In this document: positions 25,338 through 37,881 of the stretch, piece by piece | Numbering within the stretch: the first letter of the stretch is position 1 | Layout: each line of letters opens with the position of its first letter | Assembly (NCBI GenBank): GCA_026874595.1 | Contig: CM049322.1 | Location: forward strand, 9,410,400 to 9,474,399 | Source of the DNA: Sipunculus nudus | Taxonomy: Eukaryota > Annelida > Sipuncula > Golfingiida > Sipunculidae | DNA length: 64,000 nucleotides | Direction: 5' to 3' | Translations under genes and position numbers: made by a program | Notes under the pieces: generated by a model | The model's database searches: none | What the model was told of the DNA's origin: nothing | The model's input: only the letters and a program-made list of their open reading frames with translations

Positions 25338-26022
25338 GATGATCAAAAGTGTAATCCGAAACGTCTGTGTAAACGGTGCTTTAATTAAAGTTGTGGCACC
25401 TCGATCGATAATTAATTTAAGATCACACGGATATATGATTTAAATCGAAATTTGCACTTGTCATTGTCAGAAATGTAACGTTTTTTTTTCTAAAAATTCC
25501 ACGATCCAGATAGTGATCGTGATCTCCTAAAAATTTAGTTAGTTGTCCCTTGTTTCATTGCCGAGCTGTCCTGCAAATTTGATCAAAATCCGTTCTGAGT
25601 AATATTGCTAACAGTCAGACAAAAAAGAAACAAACAAAAAAACAATTGTCACCAAAACATTTACCCGCTTGGCGTGGGTTATGAAGCACAAAGCAAGCAA
25701 GAGTTTGATATATATTGTTGATACATATTATATATATATATATACATATATATTGTTGATATATATATTACTGTATATTTGGATATTTTGTTCCTGAAAA
25801 AGTGTAAGTGTTCAATAGTCCCCGGGGCTTTAAATATGAAGAAAAAATTCTGATTGCCTGATGTGAAGGCAATTATTTGGAGAATCACATGAGATTTTGG
25901 AAGGGGGTCTGTGTCAGCATTTGAGGGGTTATTGAAAATATGACCATATTGCAGAGTTGTTTTTGTATAATTATATTAACTAGACACTCTTTATGTGATT
26001 AATTAATTAAAATGAAATGCAG

Positions 26023-26183
26023 AATTGACAAGGTGACTGCTTTGGATGAGGTAGTAGGAATATTAAGTGACGGACACTTTGACCCTCGAGACATTCTGAG
26101 CATCACAGACGCTAAGCCCTGCCCTTCTAAAGGCCCTCGCCAATTAAATATGAGTTTGAGTCTCTGTAATACTTCCATAGCAG
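26023..26183 (+). CDS. Exon-like segment, unit 6 copy
   Basis: Open. One private Phe to Leu change (ATTAAGTGAC) in the otherwise constant GIFSDG stretch. Confidence 0.35.
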
Positions 26184-27520
26184 GTAATGTTACGTAATAA
26201 ACTAATTATGGCGCCATGTTTTTGGATGTAAAACATGAGGTTATGTTCTCCTGGATATATTATTTATAGGTTTTTGTTACTACCGAGTAAAATAATATGG
26301 TAATTAATACAACATAGTCAAATGAAATACGAAACATACCACAATACTGGAACTGAAATTTATTTAAATGAGAGAATTAACCCACATTCTTAGATCTCAG
26401 TAGACGGGACCTCTTATGAGTAGTACTAAAGGTACGTTTTTAAATGTTATTCTAGAAGTAACACAAATTTTATTCGAGTGGACAAAAACATCACGACTGT
26501 GATTTCTTGTACATATATTGAACTATTGATGGCGTTATAATACACATGAATATTATTATAGACATTGGTTTGCAGTCTCTATATTGATTACGACAGCCAG
26601 CCAATGGGAAATGCCAAAGGATTCTGATTCATGGCATAGGGTCATACTTATCCCTGTACAATCTAAGATAAACGGAGTGACATTTGCACACCAACCTCAA
26701 TCCTGAGAACATCCCATTAACCGCGTCATTCATTATGTCCAAAATATATTGCCGGTGATAAGTTTTCTGCCTTTTTCTGTCATTCCGCAGGGAAAGCGTT
26801 TTTTATCGCCCGAAAAGCCCCAGACTGTTTTTGCCACAAAGGAAAACTTTTGTTTTGTCAGGCAAATGTTTCGATGCTATAATATATCTTGGACAGACCC
26901 GAAGTGGTGACATATTAGAGTCACAGGCTGCGTATAGTGGTTATTCTAAATACGACTAACGTTAGTCCAAACTAAGCAAAGTCATGCATATTGGATTTTC
27001 CTCAGAATACCTACCAGGACCTTTCAGCATGTGAACTTGCTGGGTTTTTTCTTACTTTAATTGCTGGATATATATATAAGCATGTCCCTAAGGGCATCAA
27101 AACCACTTCCTGTTCCAATTGTCCAGGAATCCGCTAAAAGTAAGGGCAAATTGACCTGACGTCTCTCCATACTCTGGCACATTCCACCTAAATAATCCGC
27201 GGCATCCATCATCTGTCATCCCATATCCCTTCAATAAGGTCACACGACGCATCAGCAGCAGACAGCAACGAAAACATACTAAGAGCTCTGCACTTTCATC
27301 AGGTACTGAGGTGGATTGGCTACCTATCAGTATATGATTAAACATATACTGTCCAGAATTATCAACGCTACACGCAACATTCGCACACTCTTTTGACGCG
27401 GTCAAACCCTCGCTATTAAAACCAAACTTTTTATCAACACGGAGTTACTTGTCTCACTGGGATTTAAACCTTAAGGCTGTAATGATAGTAACAGCGACAT
27501 ATTTTTCGACAAAGGTTATA

Positions 27521-27814
27521 ATGAGTAGGGCACTGGCGTCATTGCTGTCCATGTGTCTTTCATTTTGTCTGGTGGATGGACAGTCAACATATAACAAAGA
27601 CAGTGCCCTATTTCAGCCTGTTCCTGACGTAGTTATTTCCAGTTATGGTAAAAATTCAATTGATTTTACTATTTTTAAAATACGTAGAATTGACAATATA
27701 TCAATCATTTAATATATATTTAAAATTAATATTTGCAATACAGGAAGACTATGCCTTATTCCTTTGGACAAGCGTTTACACAAAATTATTGACCTTTTAA
27801 AGAAAGATATATAA
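27521..27814 (+). CDS. Candidate 65-aa secreted peptide, unit 7
   Basis: Exons 27521-27647 and 27744-27814, intact. Start codon, donor, acceptor and stop lie at the same offsets from the unit start as in unit 2. Confidence 0.3.
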
Positions 27815-27872
27815 GCGGTAAGTTAAAAAAAATGCAGGTTTAACTGACTTCAGAAACCTTACAATTTAATTC

Positions 27873-28100
27873 GTGGCGGTAGGTCCCCGGGGACGCTTCA
27901 GCGCCCTCACACTGCTTTTAGGTCGATAAGACCGGTCATACGTAGATGCCACGTTATCCGGTACCCATTTGTTATGCTGTGTGGACATAAGCACACTTGT
28001 GGCTGAGACCTTGAGGGTGTTAGCGAAGAAGTGAGAGGCTACAGGATTCGAACCCGTGACAGCTTGGTACCTTCGCCATTACACCACTTAGCTTCACGGT
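27873..28100 (-). mobile_element. tRNA-derived SINE, unit 7, 12-bp deletion
   Basis: 228 bp instead of 240. Twelve bases (gatcacatgtgt) between the A and B boxes are gone, shortening the promoter spacing. One A-box base is also changed (gcc att aca cc). Confidence 0.75.
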
Positions 28101-28826
28101 ATTGACCTTCGGATGAGATTGACATCTCAACCATTCAAGTATCTTTAGCACGTCTGGCTTAACAACCTGACTTTAAATCATTCAAGCAATCATTTTAGAT
28201 TAAAATAAATTTGCACACGTGGAGTTTTTAACGTGGAAATTTTAAAGATAGAATGGTATATGTGTCAGTAAATTTTTCAGTAAAGGACACCGCCCAATAA
28301 AAGCATGCAACATTTTAATAAGCTCTTATAAGATCAACAAGAAAACTTTGAAGCTGGGCTTATTCAGGGAATAGAGTAAGGTGAACTAGATGTTCTTTTT
28401 ACATTAGTTTGCTTGAATTATCCATTGTGACGGATATGATAGCAAGGGGGGGGGGGGGTAACTTGCCACTCAACAGTGACCTTTTAATTTTCTGTTCGGA
28501 AATAAACTGGCGGATCAAGTGACGTGTTAGCTAATCGTATCAGGTCTGAAGAACTTTGTAGGCTAAGAAGTTTGTAGTGACTGATACATGTACGAAAAAG
28601 AAGGAAGAGTTTTGCTTAGTAAAGAGCGGTAAAGTTAATTATATCTGCATATGGTACAGGTAAATGTATTAAGCTCATAATAACCTGAGGGCAATGTGAC
28701 TCATATATATATATAAAATCGATTGCCATTACGTCTTTAGGTGTTATAATTAGGGGCGCCTTTGATGGTAATGAAGAGTGTAATGATACAAGGTCTGCCA
28801 AGTACAAGTGAGAGCAACAGTCGGTG

Positions 28827-28927
<101 letters not shown>

Positions 28928-29643
28928 GATGATCAAAAGTGTAATCCGAAACGTCTGTGTAAACGGTGCTTTAATTAAAGTTGTGGCACCTCGATCGATA
29001 ATTAATTTAAGATCACACGGATATATGATTTAAATCGAAATTTGCACTTGGATGGCGCAGATCTCCGCCTTATGTCATTGTCAGAAATGTAGCGTTTTCT
29101 CTTTCTAAAAATTCCACGATCCAGATAGTGATCGTGATCTCCCAAAAATTTAGTTAGTTGTCCCTTGTTTCATTGCCGAGCTGTCCTGCAAATTTGATCA
29201 AAATCCGTTCTGAGTAATATTGCTCACAGTCAGACAAAAAAGAAACAAACAAAAAAACAATTGTTACCAAAACATTTACCCGCTTGGCGTGGGTTATGAA
29301 GCACAAAGCAAGCAAGAGTTTGATATATATTGTTGATACATATTATATATATATATATATATACATACATATGTATTGTTGATATATATTACTGGATATT
29401 TGGATATTTTGTTCCTGAAAAAGTGAAAGTGTTCAATAGTCCCCGGGGCTTTAAATATGAAGAAAAAATTCTGATTGCTTGATGTGAAGGCAATTATTTG
29501 GAGAATCACATGAGATTTTGGAAGGTGGTCTGTGTCAGCATTTTAGGGGTTATTAAAAATATGATCATATTGCAGAGTTGTTTTTGTATAATTATATTAA
29601 CTAGACAACTTTTATGTGATTAATTAATTAAAATGAAATGCAG

Positions 29644-29804
29644 AATTGACAAGGTGACTTCTTTAGATGAGGTAGTAGGAATATTTAGTGACGGACACTT
29701 TGACCCTCGAGACATTCTGAGCATCACAGACGCTAAGTCCTGCCCTTCTAAAGGCCCTCGCCAATTAAATATGAGTTTGAGTCTCTGTAATACTTCCATA
29801 GCAG
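29644..29804 (+). CDS. Exon-like segment, unit 7 copy
   Basis: Open. Ser variant with Pro to Ser next to the first Cys. Gln retained. Confidence 0.35.
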
Positions 29805-31141
29805 GTAATGTTACGTAATAAACAAATTATGGCGCCATGTTTTTGGATGTAAAACATGAGGTTATGTTCTCCTGGAGATATTATTTATAGGTTTTTGTTA
29901 ATACCGAGTAAAATAATATGGTAATTAATACATCTAAGTCAAATGAAATACGAAACATACCACAATACTGGAACCGAAATTTATTTAAATGAGAGAATTA
30001 ACCCACATTCTTAGATCTCAGTAGACGGGACCACTTATGAGTAGTACTAAAGGTACGTTTTTAAATGTTATTCTAGAAGTAACACAAATTTTATTCGAGT
30101 GGACAAAAACATCACGACTGTGATTTCTTGTACATATATTGAACTATTGATGGCGTTATAATACACATGAATATTATTACAGACATTGGTTTGCAGTCTC
30201 TATATTGATTACGACAGCCAGCCAATGGGAAATGCCAAAGGATTCTGATTCATGGCATAGGGTCATACTTATCCCTGTACAATCTAAGATAAACGAAGTG
30301 ACATTTGCACGCCAACCTCAATCCTGAGAACATCCCATTAACCGCGTCATTCATTATGTCCAAAATATATTGCCGGTAATACGTTTCTGCCTTTTTCTGT
30401 CATTCCGCAGGGAAAGCGTTTTTTATCGCCCGAAAGGCCCCAGACTGTTTTTTGCCACAAAGGAAGACTTTTGTTTTGTCAGGCAAATGTTTCGATGCTA
30501 TGATATATCTTGGACTGACTCGAAGTGGTGACATATTAGAGTCACAGGCTGCGTATAGTGGTTATTCTAAATACGACTGACGTTAGTCCAAACTAAGCAA
30601 AGTCATGCATATTGGATTTTCCTCAGAATACCTACCAGGACCTTTCAGCATGTGAACTTGCTGGGTTTTTTCTTACTTTAATTGCTGGATATATATATAA
30701 GCATGTCCCTAAGGGCATCAAAACCACTTCCTGTTCCAATTGTCCAGGAATCCGCTAAAAGTAAGGGCAAATTGACCTGACGTCTCTCCATACTCTGGCA
30801 CATTCCACCTAAATACTCCTCGGCATCCATCATCTGTCATCCCATATCCCTTCAATAAGGTCACACGACGCATCAGCTGCAGACAGCAACGAAAACATAC
30901 TAAGAGCTCTGCACTTTCATCAGGTACTGAGGTGGAATGGCTACCTATCAGTATATGATTAAACATATACTGTCTAGAATTATCAACGCTACATGCAACA
31001 TTCGCACACTCTTTTGACGCGGTCAAACCCTCGCTATTAAAACCACACTTTTTATCAACACGGAGTTACTTGTCTCACTGGGATTTAAACCTTAAGGCTG
31101 TAATGATAGTAACAGCGACATATTTTTCGACAAAGGTTATA

Positions 31142-31436
31142 ATGAGTAGGGCACTGGCGTCATTGCTGTCCATGTGTCTTTCATTTTGTCTGGTGGATGG
31201 ACAGTCAACATATAACAAAGACAGTGCCCTATTTCAGCCTTGTTCCTGACGTAGTTATTTCCAGTTATGGTAAAAATTCAATTGATTTTACTATTTTTTA
31301 AATACTTAGAATCGACAATATATCAATCATTGAATATATATTTAAAATTAATATTTGCAATACAGGAAGACTATGCCTTATTCCTTTGGACAAGCGTTTA
31401 CACAAAATTATTGACCTTTCAAAGAAAGATATATAA
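31142..31436 (+). pseudogene. Peptide gene copy, unit 8, frameshifted
   Basis: Carries the extra T and the shared Leu-to-Ser change in the second exon. Confidence 0.35.
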
Positions 31437-31494
31437 GCGGTAAGTTAAAAAAAATGCAGGTTTAACTGACTTCAGAGACCTTACAATTTAATTC

Positions 31495-31734
31495 GTGGCG
31501 GTAGGTCCCCGGGGACGCTTCAGCGCCCTCACACTGCTTTTAGGTCGATAGGACCGGCCATACGTAGATTGCACTTTATCCGGTATCCATTTGTTATGCT
31601 GTGTGGACATAAGCACACTTGTGGCTGAGACCTTGAGGGTGTTAGCAAAGAAGTGAGAGGCTACAGGATTCGAACCCGTGACAGCTTGATCACATGTGTG
31701 GTACCTTCGCCATTGCACCACTTAGCTTCACGGT
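31495..31734 (-). mobile_element. tRNA-derived SINE, unit 8
   Basis: Same insertion, boxes intact. Variant as in units 3 and 4. Confidence 0.75.
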
Positions 31735-32463
31735 ATTGACCTTCGGATGAGATTGACATCTCAACCATTCAAGTATCTTTAGCACGTCTGGCTTAACAAC
31801 CTGACTTTAAATCATTCAAGCAATCATTTTAGATTAAAACAAATTTGCACACGTGGAGTTTTTAACGTGGAAATTTTAAAGATAGAATGGTATATGTGTC
31901 AGTAAATTTTTCAGTAAAGGACACCGCCCAATAAAAGCATGCAACATTTTAATAAGCTCTTATAAAATCAACAAGAAAACTTTGAAGCTGGGCTTATTCA
32001 GGGAATAGAGTAAGGTGAACTAGATGTTCTTTTTGCATTAGTTTGCTTGAATTATCCTTTGGTGACGGATATGATAGCAAAGGGGGGGGGGGGGGTAACT
32101 TGCCACTCAACAGTGACCTTTTAATTTCCTGTTCGTAAATAAACTGGCGGATCAAGTGACGTGTTAGCTGATCGTATCAGGTCTGAAGAACTTTGTAGGC
32201 TAAGAAGTTTGTAGTGACTGATACATGTACGAAAAAGAAGGAAGAGTTTTGCTTAGTAAAGAGCGGTAAAGGAAATTATATCTGCATATGGTACAGGTAA
32301 ATGTATTAAGCTCATAATAACCTGAGGGCAATGTGACTCATATATATATATAAAATCGATTGCCATTACGTCTTTAGGTGTTATAATTAGGGGCGCCTTT
32401 GATGGTAATGAAGAGTGTAATGATACAAGGTCTGCCAAGTACAAGTGAGAGCAACAGTCAGTG

Positions 32464-32507
<44 letters not shown>

Positions 32508-33191
32508 GATGATCAAAAGTGTAATCCGAAACGTCTGTGTAAACGGTGCTTTAATTAAAGTTGTGGCACCTCGATCGATAATTAATTTAAGATCACACGG
32601 ATATATGATTTAAATCGAAATTTGCACTTGTCATTGTCAGAAATGTAACGTTTTTTTTCTAAAAATTCCACGATCCAGATAGTGATCGTGATCTCCTAAA
32701 AATTTAGTTAGTTGTCCCTTGTTTCATTGCCGAGCTGTCCTGCAAATTTGATCAAAATCCGTTCTGAGTAATATTGCTAACAGTCAGACAAAAAAGAAAC
32801 AAACAAAAAAACAATTGTCACCAAAACATTTACCCGCTTGGCGTGGGTTATGAAGCACAAAGCAAGCAAGAGTTTGATATATATTATTGATACATATTAT
32901 ATATATATATATATACATATATATTGTTGATATATATTACTGGATATTTAGATATTTTGTTCCTGAAAAAGTGTAAGTGTTCAATAGTCCCCGGGGCTTT
33001 AAATATGAAGAAAAAATTCTGATTGCTTGATGAGAAGGCAATTATTTGGAGAATCACATGAGATTTTGGAAGGGGGTCTGTGTCAGCATTTGAGGGGTTA
33101 TTGAAAATATGATCATATTGCAAAGTTGTTTTTGTATAATTATATTAACTAGACACTCTTTATGTGATTATTTAATTAACATGAAATACAG

Positions 33192-33324
33192 AATTGACAA
33201 GGTGACTTCTTTGGATGAGGTAGTAGGAATATTTAGTGACGGACACTTTGACCCTCGAGACATTCTGAGCATCACAGACGCCAATTAAATATGAGTTTGA
33301 GTCTCTGTAATACTTCCATAGCAG
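33192..33324 (+). pseudogene. Exon-like segment, unit 8 copy, deleted
   Basis: A 28-nt deletion removes the KPCPSKGPR region and shifts the frame to a stop. The donor is also weakened to GTTATG and the acceptor context is changed (atacag). Confidence 0.4.
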
Positions 33325-34469
33325 GTTATGTTACATAATTAACTAATTATGGCGCCATGTTTTTGGATGTAAAACATGAGGTTATATTCTCCTGGAGATA
33401 TTATTTATAGGTTTTTGTTACTACCGAGTAAAATAATATGGTAATTAATACAACTTAGTCAAATGAAATACGAAACATACCACAATACTGGAACCGAAAT
33501 TTATTTAAATGAGAGAATTAACCCACATTCTTAGATCTCAGTAGACGGGACCACTTATGGGTAGTACTAAAGGTACGTTTTTAAATGTTATTCTAGAAGT
33601 AACACAAATTTTATTCGAGTGGACAAAAACATCACGACTGTGATTTCTTGTACATATATTGAACTATTGATGGCGTTATAATACACATGAATATTATTAT
33701 AGACATTGGTTGGCAGTCTCTATTTTGATTACGACAGCCAGCAAATAGGAAATGCCAAAGGATTCTGATTCATGGCATAGGGTCATACTTATCCCTGTAC
33801 AATCTAAGATAAACGGAGTGACATTTGCCCACCAACCTCAATCCTGAGAACATCCCATTAACCGCGTCATTCATTATGTCCAAAATATATTGCCGGTAAT
33901 AAGTTTTCTGCCCTTTTCTGTCATTCCGCAGGGAAAGCGTTTTTTATCGCCCAAAAAGCCCCAGACTGTTTTTTGCCACAAAGGAAGAATTTTGTTTTGT
34001 CAGGCAAATGTTTTGATGCTATGATATATCTTGGACGGACTCGAAGTGGTGACATATTAGAATCACAGGCTGCGTATAGTGGTTATTCTAAATACGACTG
34101 ACGTTAGTCCAAACTAAGCAAAGTCATGCATATTGGATTTCCTCAGAATACCTACCAGGACCTTTCAGCATGTGAACATGCTGTTTTTTTTCTTACTTAC
34201 TTCAATTGCTGGATGGCTCGCCGGAACGGACGGTCGACAGAAAAGGGACCATCCCTACAGTTCAGTTGATTTAAAGTCAGTCCTGATTAAATAAGCGGCT
34301 TTATTTTTATCTTGGGTTTACCTTTATCTTTTTATTTGTCATTGTATTTTGAAAATAAAGCGATCGTCAATAAGGGTCACCAGGTGTTCCATTTCAAGTT
34401 ATGCCCCGGTAGTAGAGAATTGTTTTCAGCTAATTTAGTATTCATCGTGCTAAAGAATAAAGGTGAGGC

Positions 34470-35285
34470 TCAGTGAAAAAAAGGGTTACAAGTTATATAT
34501 ATAGGGCTTATGAGTATTAATGAGCCTTCATGGTAGAAGGGTATATATACGGGTCGCATAGACAGAGTTGTCATTGAGATTTCGATGTCCAGAAGCCAGC
34601 CCAACCAGATGGGGACCAGTACCGCCGGTTGGGGTTTTGTGCCGCCAGTCGGGGTCTTCTGCCGCCAGTTGAGTCCAGGGTCGCTAGTCGGTTCCAGGGC
34701 CGCCAATCGCGGTTTAGTGCCGCTAGTATATATATATTCATTCCAATTGTCCAGGAATCCGCTAAAAGTAAGGGCAAATTGACCTGACGTATCTCCATAC
34801 TCTGGCACATTCCACCAAAATAATCCGCGGCATCCATCATCTGTCATCCCATATCCCTTCAATAAGGTCACACGACGCATCAGCTGCAGACAGCAACGAA
34901 AACATACTAAGAGTTCTGCACTTTCATCAGGTACTGATGTGGAATGGCTACCTATCTCGCGGACACTCTTGTTTCCCGGCCCTAGCACGTTCCACTCGTT
35001 CCGACGCGGTCTGTTCTGTAGCCTGAGCAACCTGGCTCTGGAGAAACTTTTGTGAATCCTCCAATGTATAACCCATTCACTTGCCGAAGTATGTGTTCTC
35101 TTTTAACAGGCCCATAGTGATAAGACGTTGCTTTTATGAGTACAAACACGTGAGCAAAAGTTCCCAGGAAAAATACCTATTTTTACCCTTAAGTTTCCGG
35201 TTCTGGGCACCAATCTATGCCACCCGATAAAGTTGTAAAATTGAAATGGTATTTTTTTTAATGGCACACTTATCGTATTTGCCAC
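34470..35285 (-). pseudogene. 186-aa-frame region, D1 copy, broken
   Basis: Minus-strand counterpart of the intact frame at 41581-42141. A stop between 35030 and 35103 splits it. The right part (about 34740-34960) is the sequence shared with the 102-aa frame of the array units, joined here to a different upstream half at the gatag|GTAGCC point. Confidence 0.45.
34611..34728 (-). repeat. ~20-bp GC-rich minisatellite (D1, first)
   Basis: Reverse-strand copies of a ~20-bp unit of the form actggcggcactggaccccа-like (tggcggc core), about six in a row. It contrasts strongly with the AT-rich surroundings. Related arrays lie at 35512-35585, 37755-37881, 41365-41491 and 42365-42415. Confidence 0.8.
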
Positions 35286-35511
35286 TCAGATACACAACAA
35301 AACTGAAGGCAGTGACTAAGCAAAAATGAAATATGTTAATAACATATTACATGATTCAACACTACATACAAAATAGGCTTCCCAGCCTGTTACGCCAACA
35401 TGAAAGTCCACATTGATTACAGCGATTGCACACAAAAAAACAACTCCATATACACAGTCCGGTGAAACAGTATCTAGATGTGCTTATATGGGAATTCTGG
35501 TTACTGTCTGG

Positions 35512-35585
35512 CGGCACTGGACCCCAACTGGCGGCACTGGATTCCGACTTGCAGCACTGAATCCGTTCTGGCGGCATTGTTCCCT
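35512..35585 (+). repeat. ~20-bp minisatellite (D1, second)
   Basis: Four plus-strand copies with a tggcggcactgg core. Opposite orientation to the first D1 array. Confidence 0.75.
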
Positions 35586-35819
35586 TACCGGCGCCTTGCT
35601 GGCTTTTGGACACCGAAGACTGAATGTCCACTCTGTCTATACGACACTTAAAATATACCCTACTACTCTGAAGATCAATCGACACTCCTAAGTCTCATAC
35701 AATGCCTGGGGCCCAGTTTGCTACAGAGGCTTATATATTTTCATGGGCACGATGAACACTAGCTAGTCCTGGAACGATACCCCGCTATCCTCATACCCCG
35801 CTCGACATATATAATACAT

Positions 35820-35945
35820 ATATATAAATGTGTGTGTGTGTGTGTGTGTATCCCGAGTACTGTGAGCTGACCGGTAAGAGCGCTTTTGACATTGTACCTA
35901 TTCGGACAGCATTGCGTGTCATGGCTGGAGCGAAAGGGATTTCAC
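35820..35945 (+). mobile_element. TG tract plus tRNA-like head (D1)
   Basis: A (TG)n tract is followed by gagctgaccggtaagagcgc, which matches a tRNA D-arm/A-box region closely. The B-box candidate about 60 nt on (ggctggagcgaaagg) is poor. Possibly an old SINE head. The 111-aa frame across it is frameshifted in D2, so it is not a conserved protein. Confidence 0.35.
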
Positions 35946-36167
35946 GGCTCCGATCCTCATATAAACAGCTAAATACCTGGGAACTTGCGATTGTGTCAGA
36001 TCATTTTGTGCTTATCATAAACGCTGAAGTCAAACCTGCGTGCCTATCCAGCTTAATTCGGGCCATTTCAATCTCGGAAGGTCCTTCCAGCTCCGTTTCT
36101 CAATCTTACTTTATTTATAGGAAACGTATGACCCTGTTTTTAAATTACCGGTTCTTTTGGTAATTTC

Positions 36168-36168
<1 letters not shown>

Positions 36169-36214
<46 letters not shown>
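36169..36214. repeat. (TA)n microsatellite (D1) and others of the kind
   Basis: Perfect alternating TA. Comparable tracts outside the array lie at 37687-37754, 41491-41560, 42846-42898 and 44275-44312. The two tracts in the palindrome arms are inverted partners of different length. Confidence 0.9.
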
Positions 36215-36216
<2 letters not shown>

Positions 36217-36558
36217 AAATTTAGTTTGAGGTCAGAAGACGGATTGAGATCAGCCGTAGATAAAAAAAAATCGCGCATGCAGAGCAATAAATATTCAAGA
36301 AACTACGAAAAGTTCAGATGGTGTCTCTTTTTTTCAAAATGGAATCTTTAAAATATATTCTTAAAATTCATTCAAAAAGAAATACCCAACATTAAATAAT
36401 TTTAACTTGCAGAATAAAGATGATATTCGGTTTCATTGAATGACATGAAACATCTAGACTACTCAAAGAAGTTAAACACTAATATCCTATTTAGTAATAT
36501 TAATAAACTTATATTATTCGTATAACGAATGGCAAACACATCACAAATAAAATTTACG

Positions 36559-36700
36559 TCCAATGAAATACTGATGACGTCAGGATATCCAAGCTAAAGT
36601 TCCCGCCTTCTATTTACAGTTGAGATATCGATGAAAAACTTAGCCAACAGGAAGCGCGAACCAGTTATGTTGCACACGCTTTGATTATATTTATCCAGCG
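36559..36700 (+). promoter_or_regulatory. Candidate promoter with CCAAT and CRE (D1)
   Basis: In order: CCAAT near 36560, a perfect cAMP-response palindrome TGACGTCA at 36575-36582, and a TATA-like TATATTTA at 36686-36693. The candidate first exon with its ATG lies about 100 bp further on. The arrangement recurs in D2. Binding is inferred from motif identity only. Confidence 0.45.
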
Positions 36701-36791
36701 CAACCCAAGAAGTGACAGCGTATCGTCAACGCCATTCCCGTGTCTAACTAGTCAGCAGAGCACCTGTTCAACTACTGTAACAGAGGTATAT

Positions 36792-36838
36792 ATGGAGACA
36801 AGTAACAACATGGTCCAAGCAAGTACATTTGGTCCCAA
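36792..36838 (+). CDS. Candidate first coding exon (D1)
   Basis: The ATG opens METSNNMVQASTFGP and the exon ends at a perfect donor, CCCAA|GTAAGT, leaving two bases (phase 2). Phase 2 is what the array exon needs upstream. Intact in both duplicates. Product unknown. If it belongs to the receptor family it would be the extreme extracellular N-terminus. A minus-strand 65-aa frame over the same bases is also conserved between copies and cannot be excluded. Confidence 0.35.
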
Positions 36839-37107
36839 GTAAGTACTCTGGATATTGAATTAATATTTAGTGTGTCGGTTATTGTGTATTTAGTTGGTAA
36901 ATAGGTCCCATTCTGCTGCTCCTCGTTATGTCCAATGTCTTCGTAAACGTAGAAAAATGTCATTTTCATATTTGCAGTTGCTTTTTTGTGTGCAATCGCG
37001 TAACAGGCTGGGAAGCCTATTTTGTATGTGGTGCTGAATTATGTAATATGTTATTAACATATTTCATTATTGCTTAGTCACTGCCTTCAGTTTTGTTGTG
37101 TATCTGA

Positions 37108-37668
37108 GTGGCAAATATGATAAGTGTGCCATTAAAAAAAATACCATCTCAATTTTACAACTTTATCGGGTGGCATAGATTGGTGCCCAGAACCGGAAAC
37201 TTAAGGGTAAAAATAGGTATTTTTCCTGGGAACTTTTGCTCACGTGTTTGTACTCATAAAAGCAACGTCTTATCACTATGGGCCTGTTACAAGAGAACAC
37301 ATACTTCGGCAAGTGAACGGGTTATACATTGGAGGATTCACAAAAGTTTCTGCAGAGCCAGGTTGCTCAGGCTACAGAACAGACCGCGTCGGAACGAGTG
37401 GAACGTGCTAGGGCCGGGAAACAAGAGTGTCCGCGAGATAGGTAGCCATTCCACCTCAGTACCTGATGAAAATGCAGAGCTCTTAGTATGTTTTCGTTGC
37501 TGTCTGCAGCTGATGCGTCGTGTGACCTTATTGAAGGGATATGGGATGACAGATGATGGATGCCGCGGATTATTTAGGTGGAATGTGCCAGAGTACGGAG
37601 AGACGTCAGGTCAATTTGCCCTTACTTTTAGCGGATTCCTGGACAATTGGAACAGGAAATGGTTTTGA
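37108..37668 (+). CDS. 186-aa open frame, unknown, inverted copy
   Basis: An uninterrupted frame starting at a non-ATG codon, with the first ATG at 37117. Its half from GSHSTSVPDENAELLV to FLDNWNRKWF also occurs in the array. I recognise no domain. Two features suggest it may not be the true frame. First, an alternative frame over about 37331-37440 has very coding-like composition (EDSQKFLQSQVAQATEQTAS) and ends at AG|GTAGCC. Second, ttggtgcccagaaccgg near 37180 resembles an LTR-retrotransposon primer-binding site. It may be a retroelement leader plus gag fossil. Conservation between arms may simply reflect recent duplication or gene conversion. Confidence 0.3.
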   Translation: MANMISVPLKKIPSQFYNFIGWHRLVPRTGNLRVKIGIFPGNFCSRVCTHKSNVLSLWACYKRTHTSASERVIHWRIHKSFCRARLLRLQNRPRRNEWNVLGPGNKSVREIGSHSTSVPDENAELLVCFRCCLQLMRRVTLLKGYGMTDDGCRGLFRWNVPEYGETSGQFALTFSGFLDNWNRKWF

Positions 37669-37684
37669 TGCCCTTAGGGGCATG

Positions 37685-37754
<70 letters not shown>

Positions 37755-37755
<1 letters not shown>

Positions 37756-37881
37756 TGGCGGCACTAGACCGCGATTGGCGGCCCTGGAACCGACTAGCGA
37801 CCCTGGACCAAACTGGCGGCAGAAGACCCCGACTGGCGGCACAAAACCCCAACTGGCGGTACTGGTCCCCAACTGGTTGGG
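37755..37881 (+). repeat. ~20-bp minisatellite (left palindrome arm)
   Basis: Six to seven copies directly abutting a 70-bp (TA)n tract (37687-37754). Inverted partner of 41365-41491. Confidence 0.8.

Larger units (their letters stand above)
23778..27335 (+). repeat. Array unit 6 (3558 bp)
   Basis: No extra T, so the peptide frame is open. No 23-bp insert. Ala/TTG exon variant with a private F-to-L change. Confidence 0.9.
30957..34212 (+). repeat. Array unit 8, truncated at the right
   Basis: It carries the extra T, no 23-bp insert and a Ser/TTG exon variant with a 28-nt deletion. It runs as array sequence to about 34212. There, instead of the short gctggatatatata join seen in units 1-7, it continues into the longer D1 sequence (ggatggctcgccggaac). 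The array units therefore look like internally deleted derivatives of the D1/D2 arrangement. Confidence 0.85.
33386..36979 (+). repeat. Segmental duplication D1 (partner of D2)
   Basis: This segment starts in array-type sequence at ttctcctggagatatt and ends at catatttgcagtt. It is collinear with 40152-43676. The order is array-unit tail, ggatgg[ct]tcgccgg segment, GGCGGCACTGG minisatellite, 186-aa minus-strand frame region, second minisatellite, TG tract, tRNA-like head, TA tract, promoter and first-exon candidate. D1 and D2 differ by scattered substitutions and small indels. A stretch near 35560-35760 is shorter in D2. Confidence 0.85.

Noticed and set aside
35828-36163. 111-aa frame in D1
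   Set aside because: The D2 copy is frameshifted and the start lies in a TG tract and a tRNA-like head.
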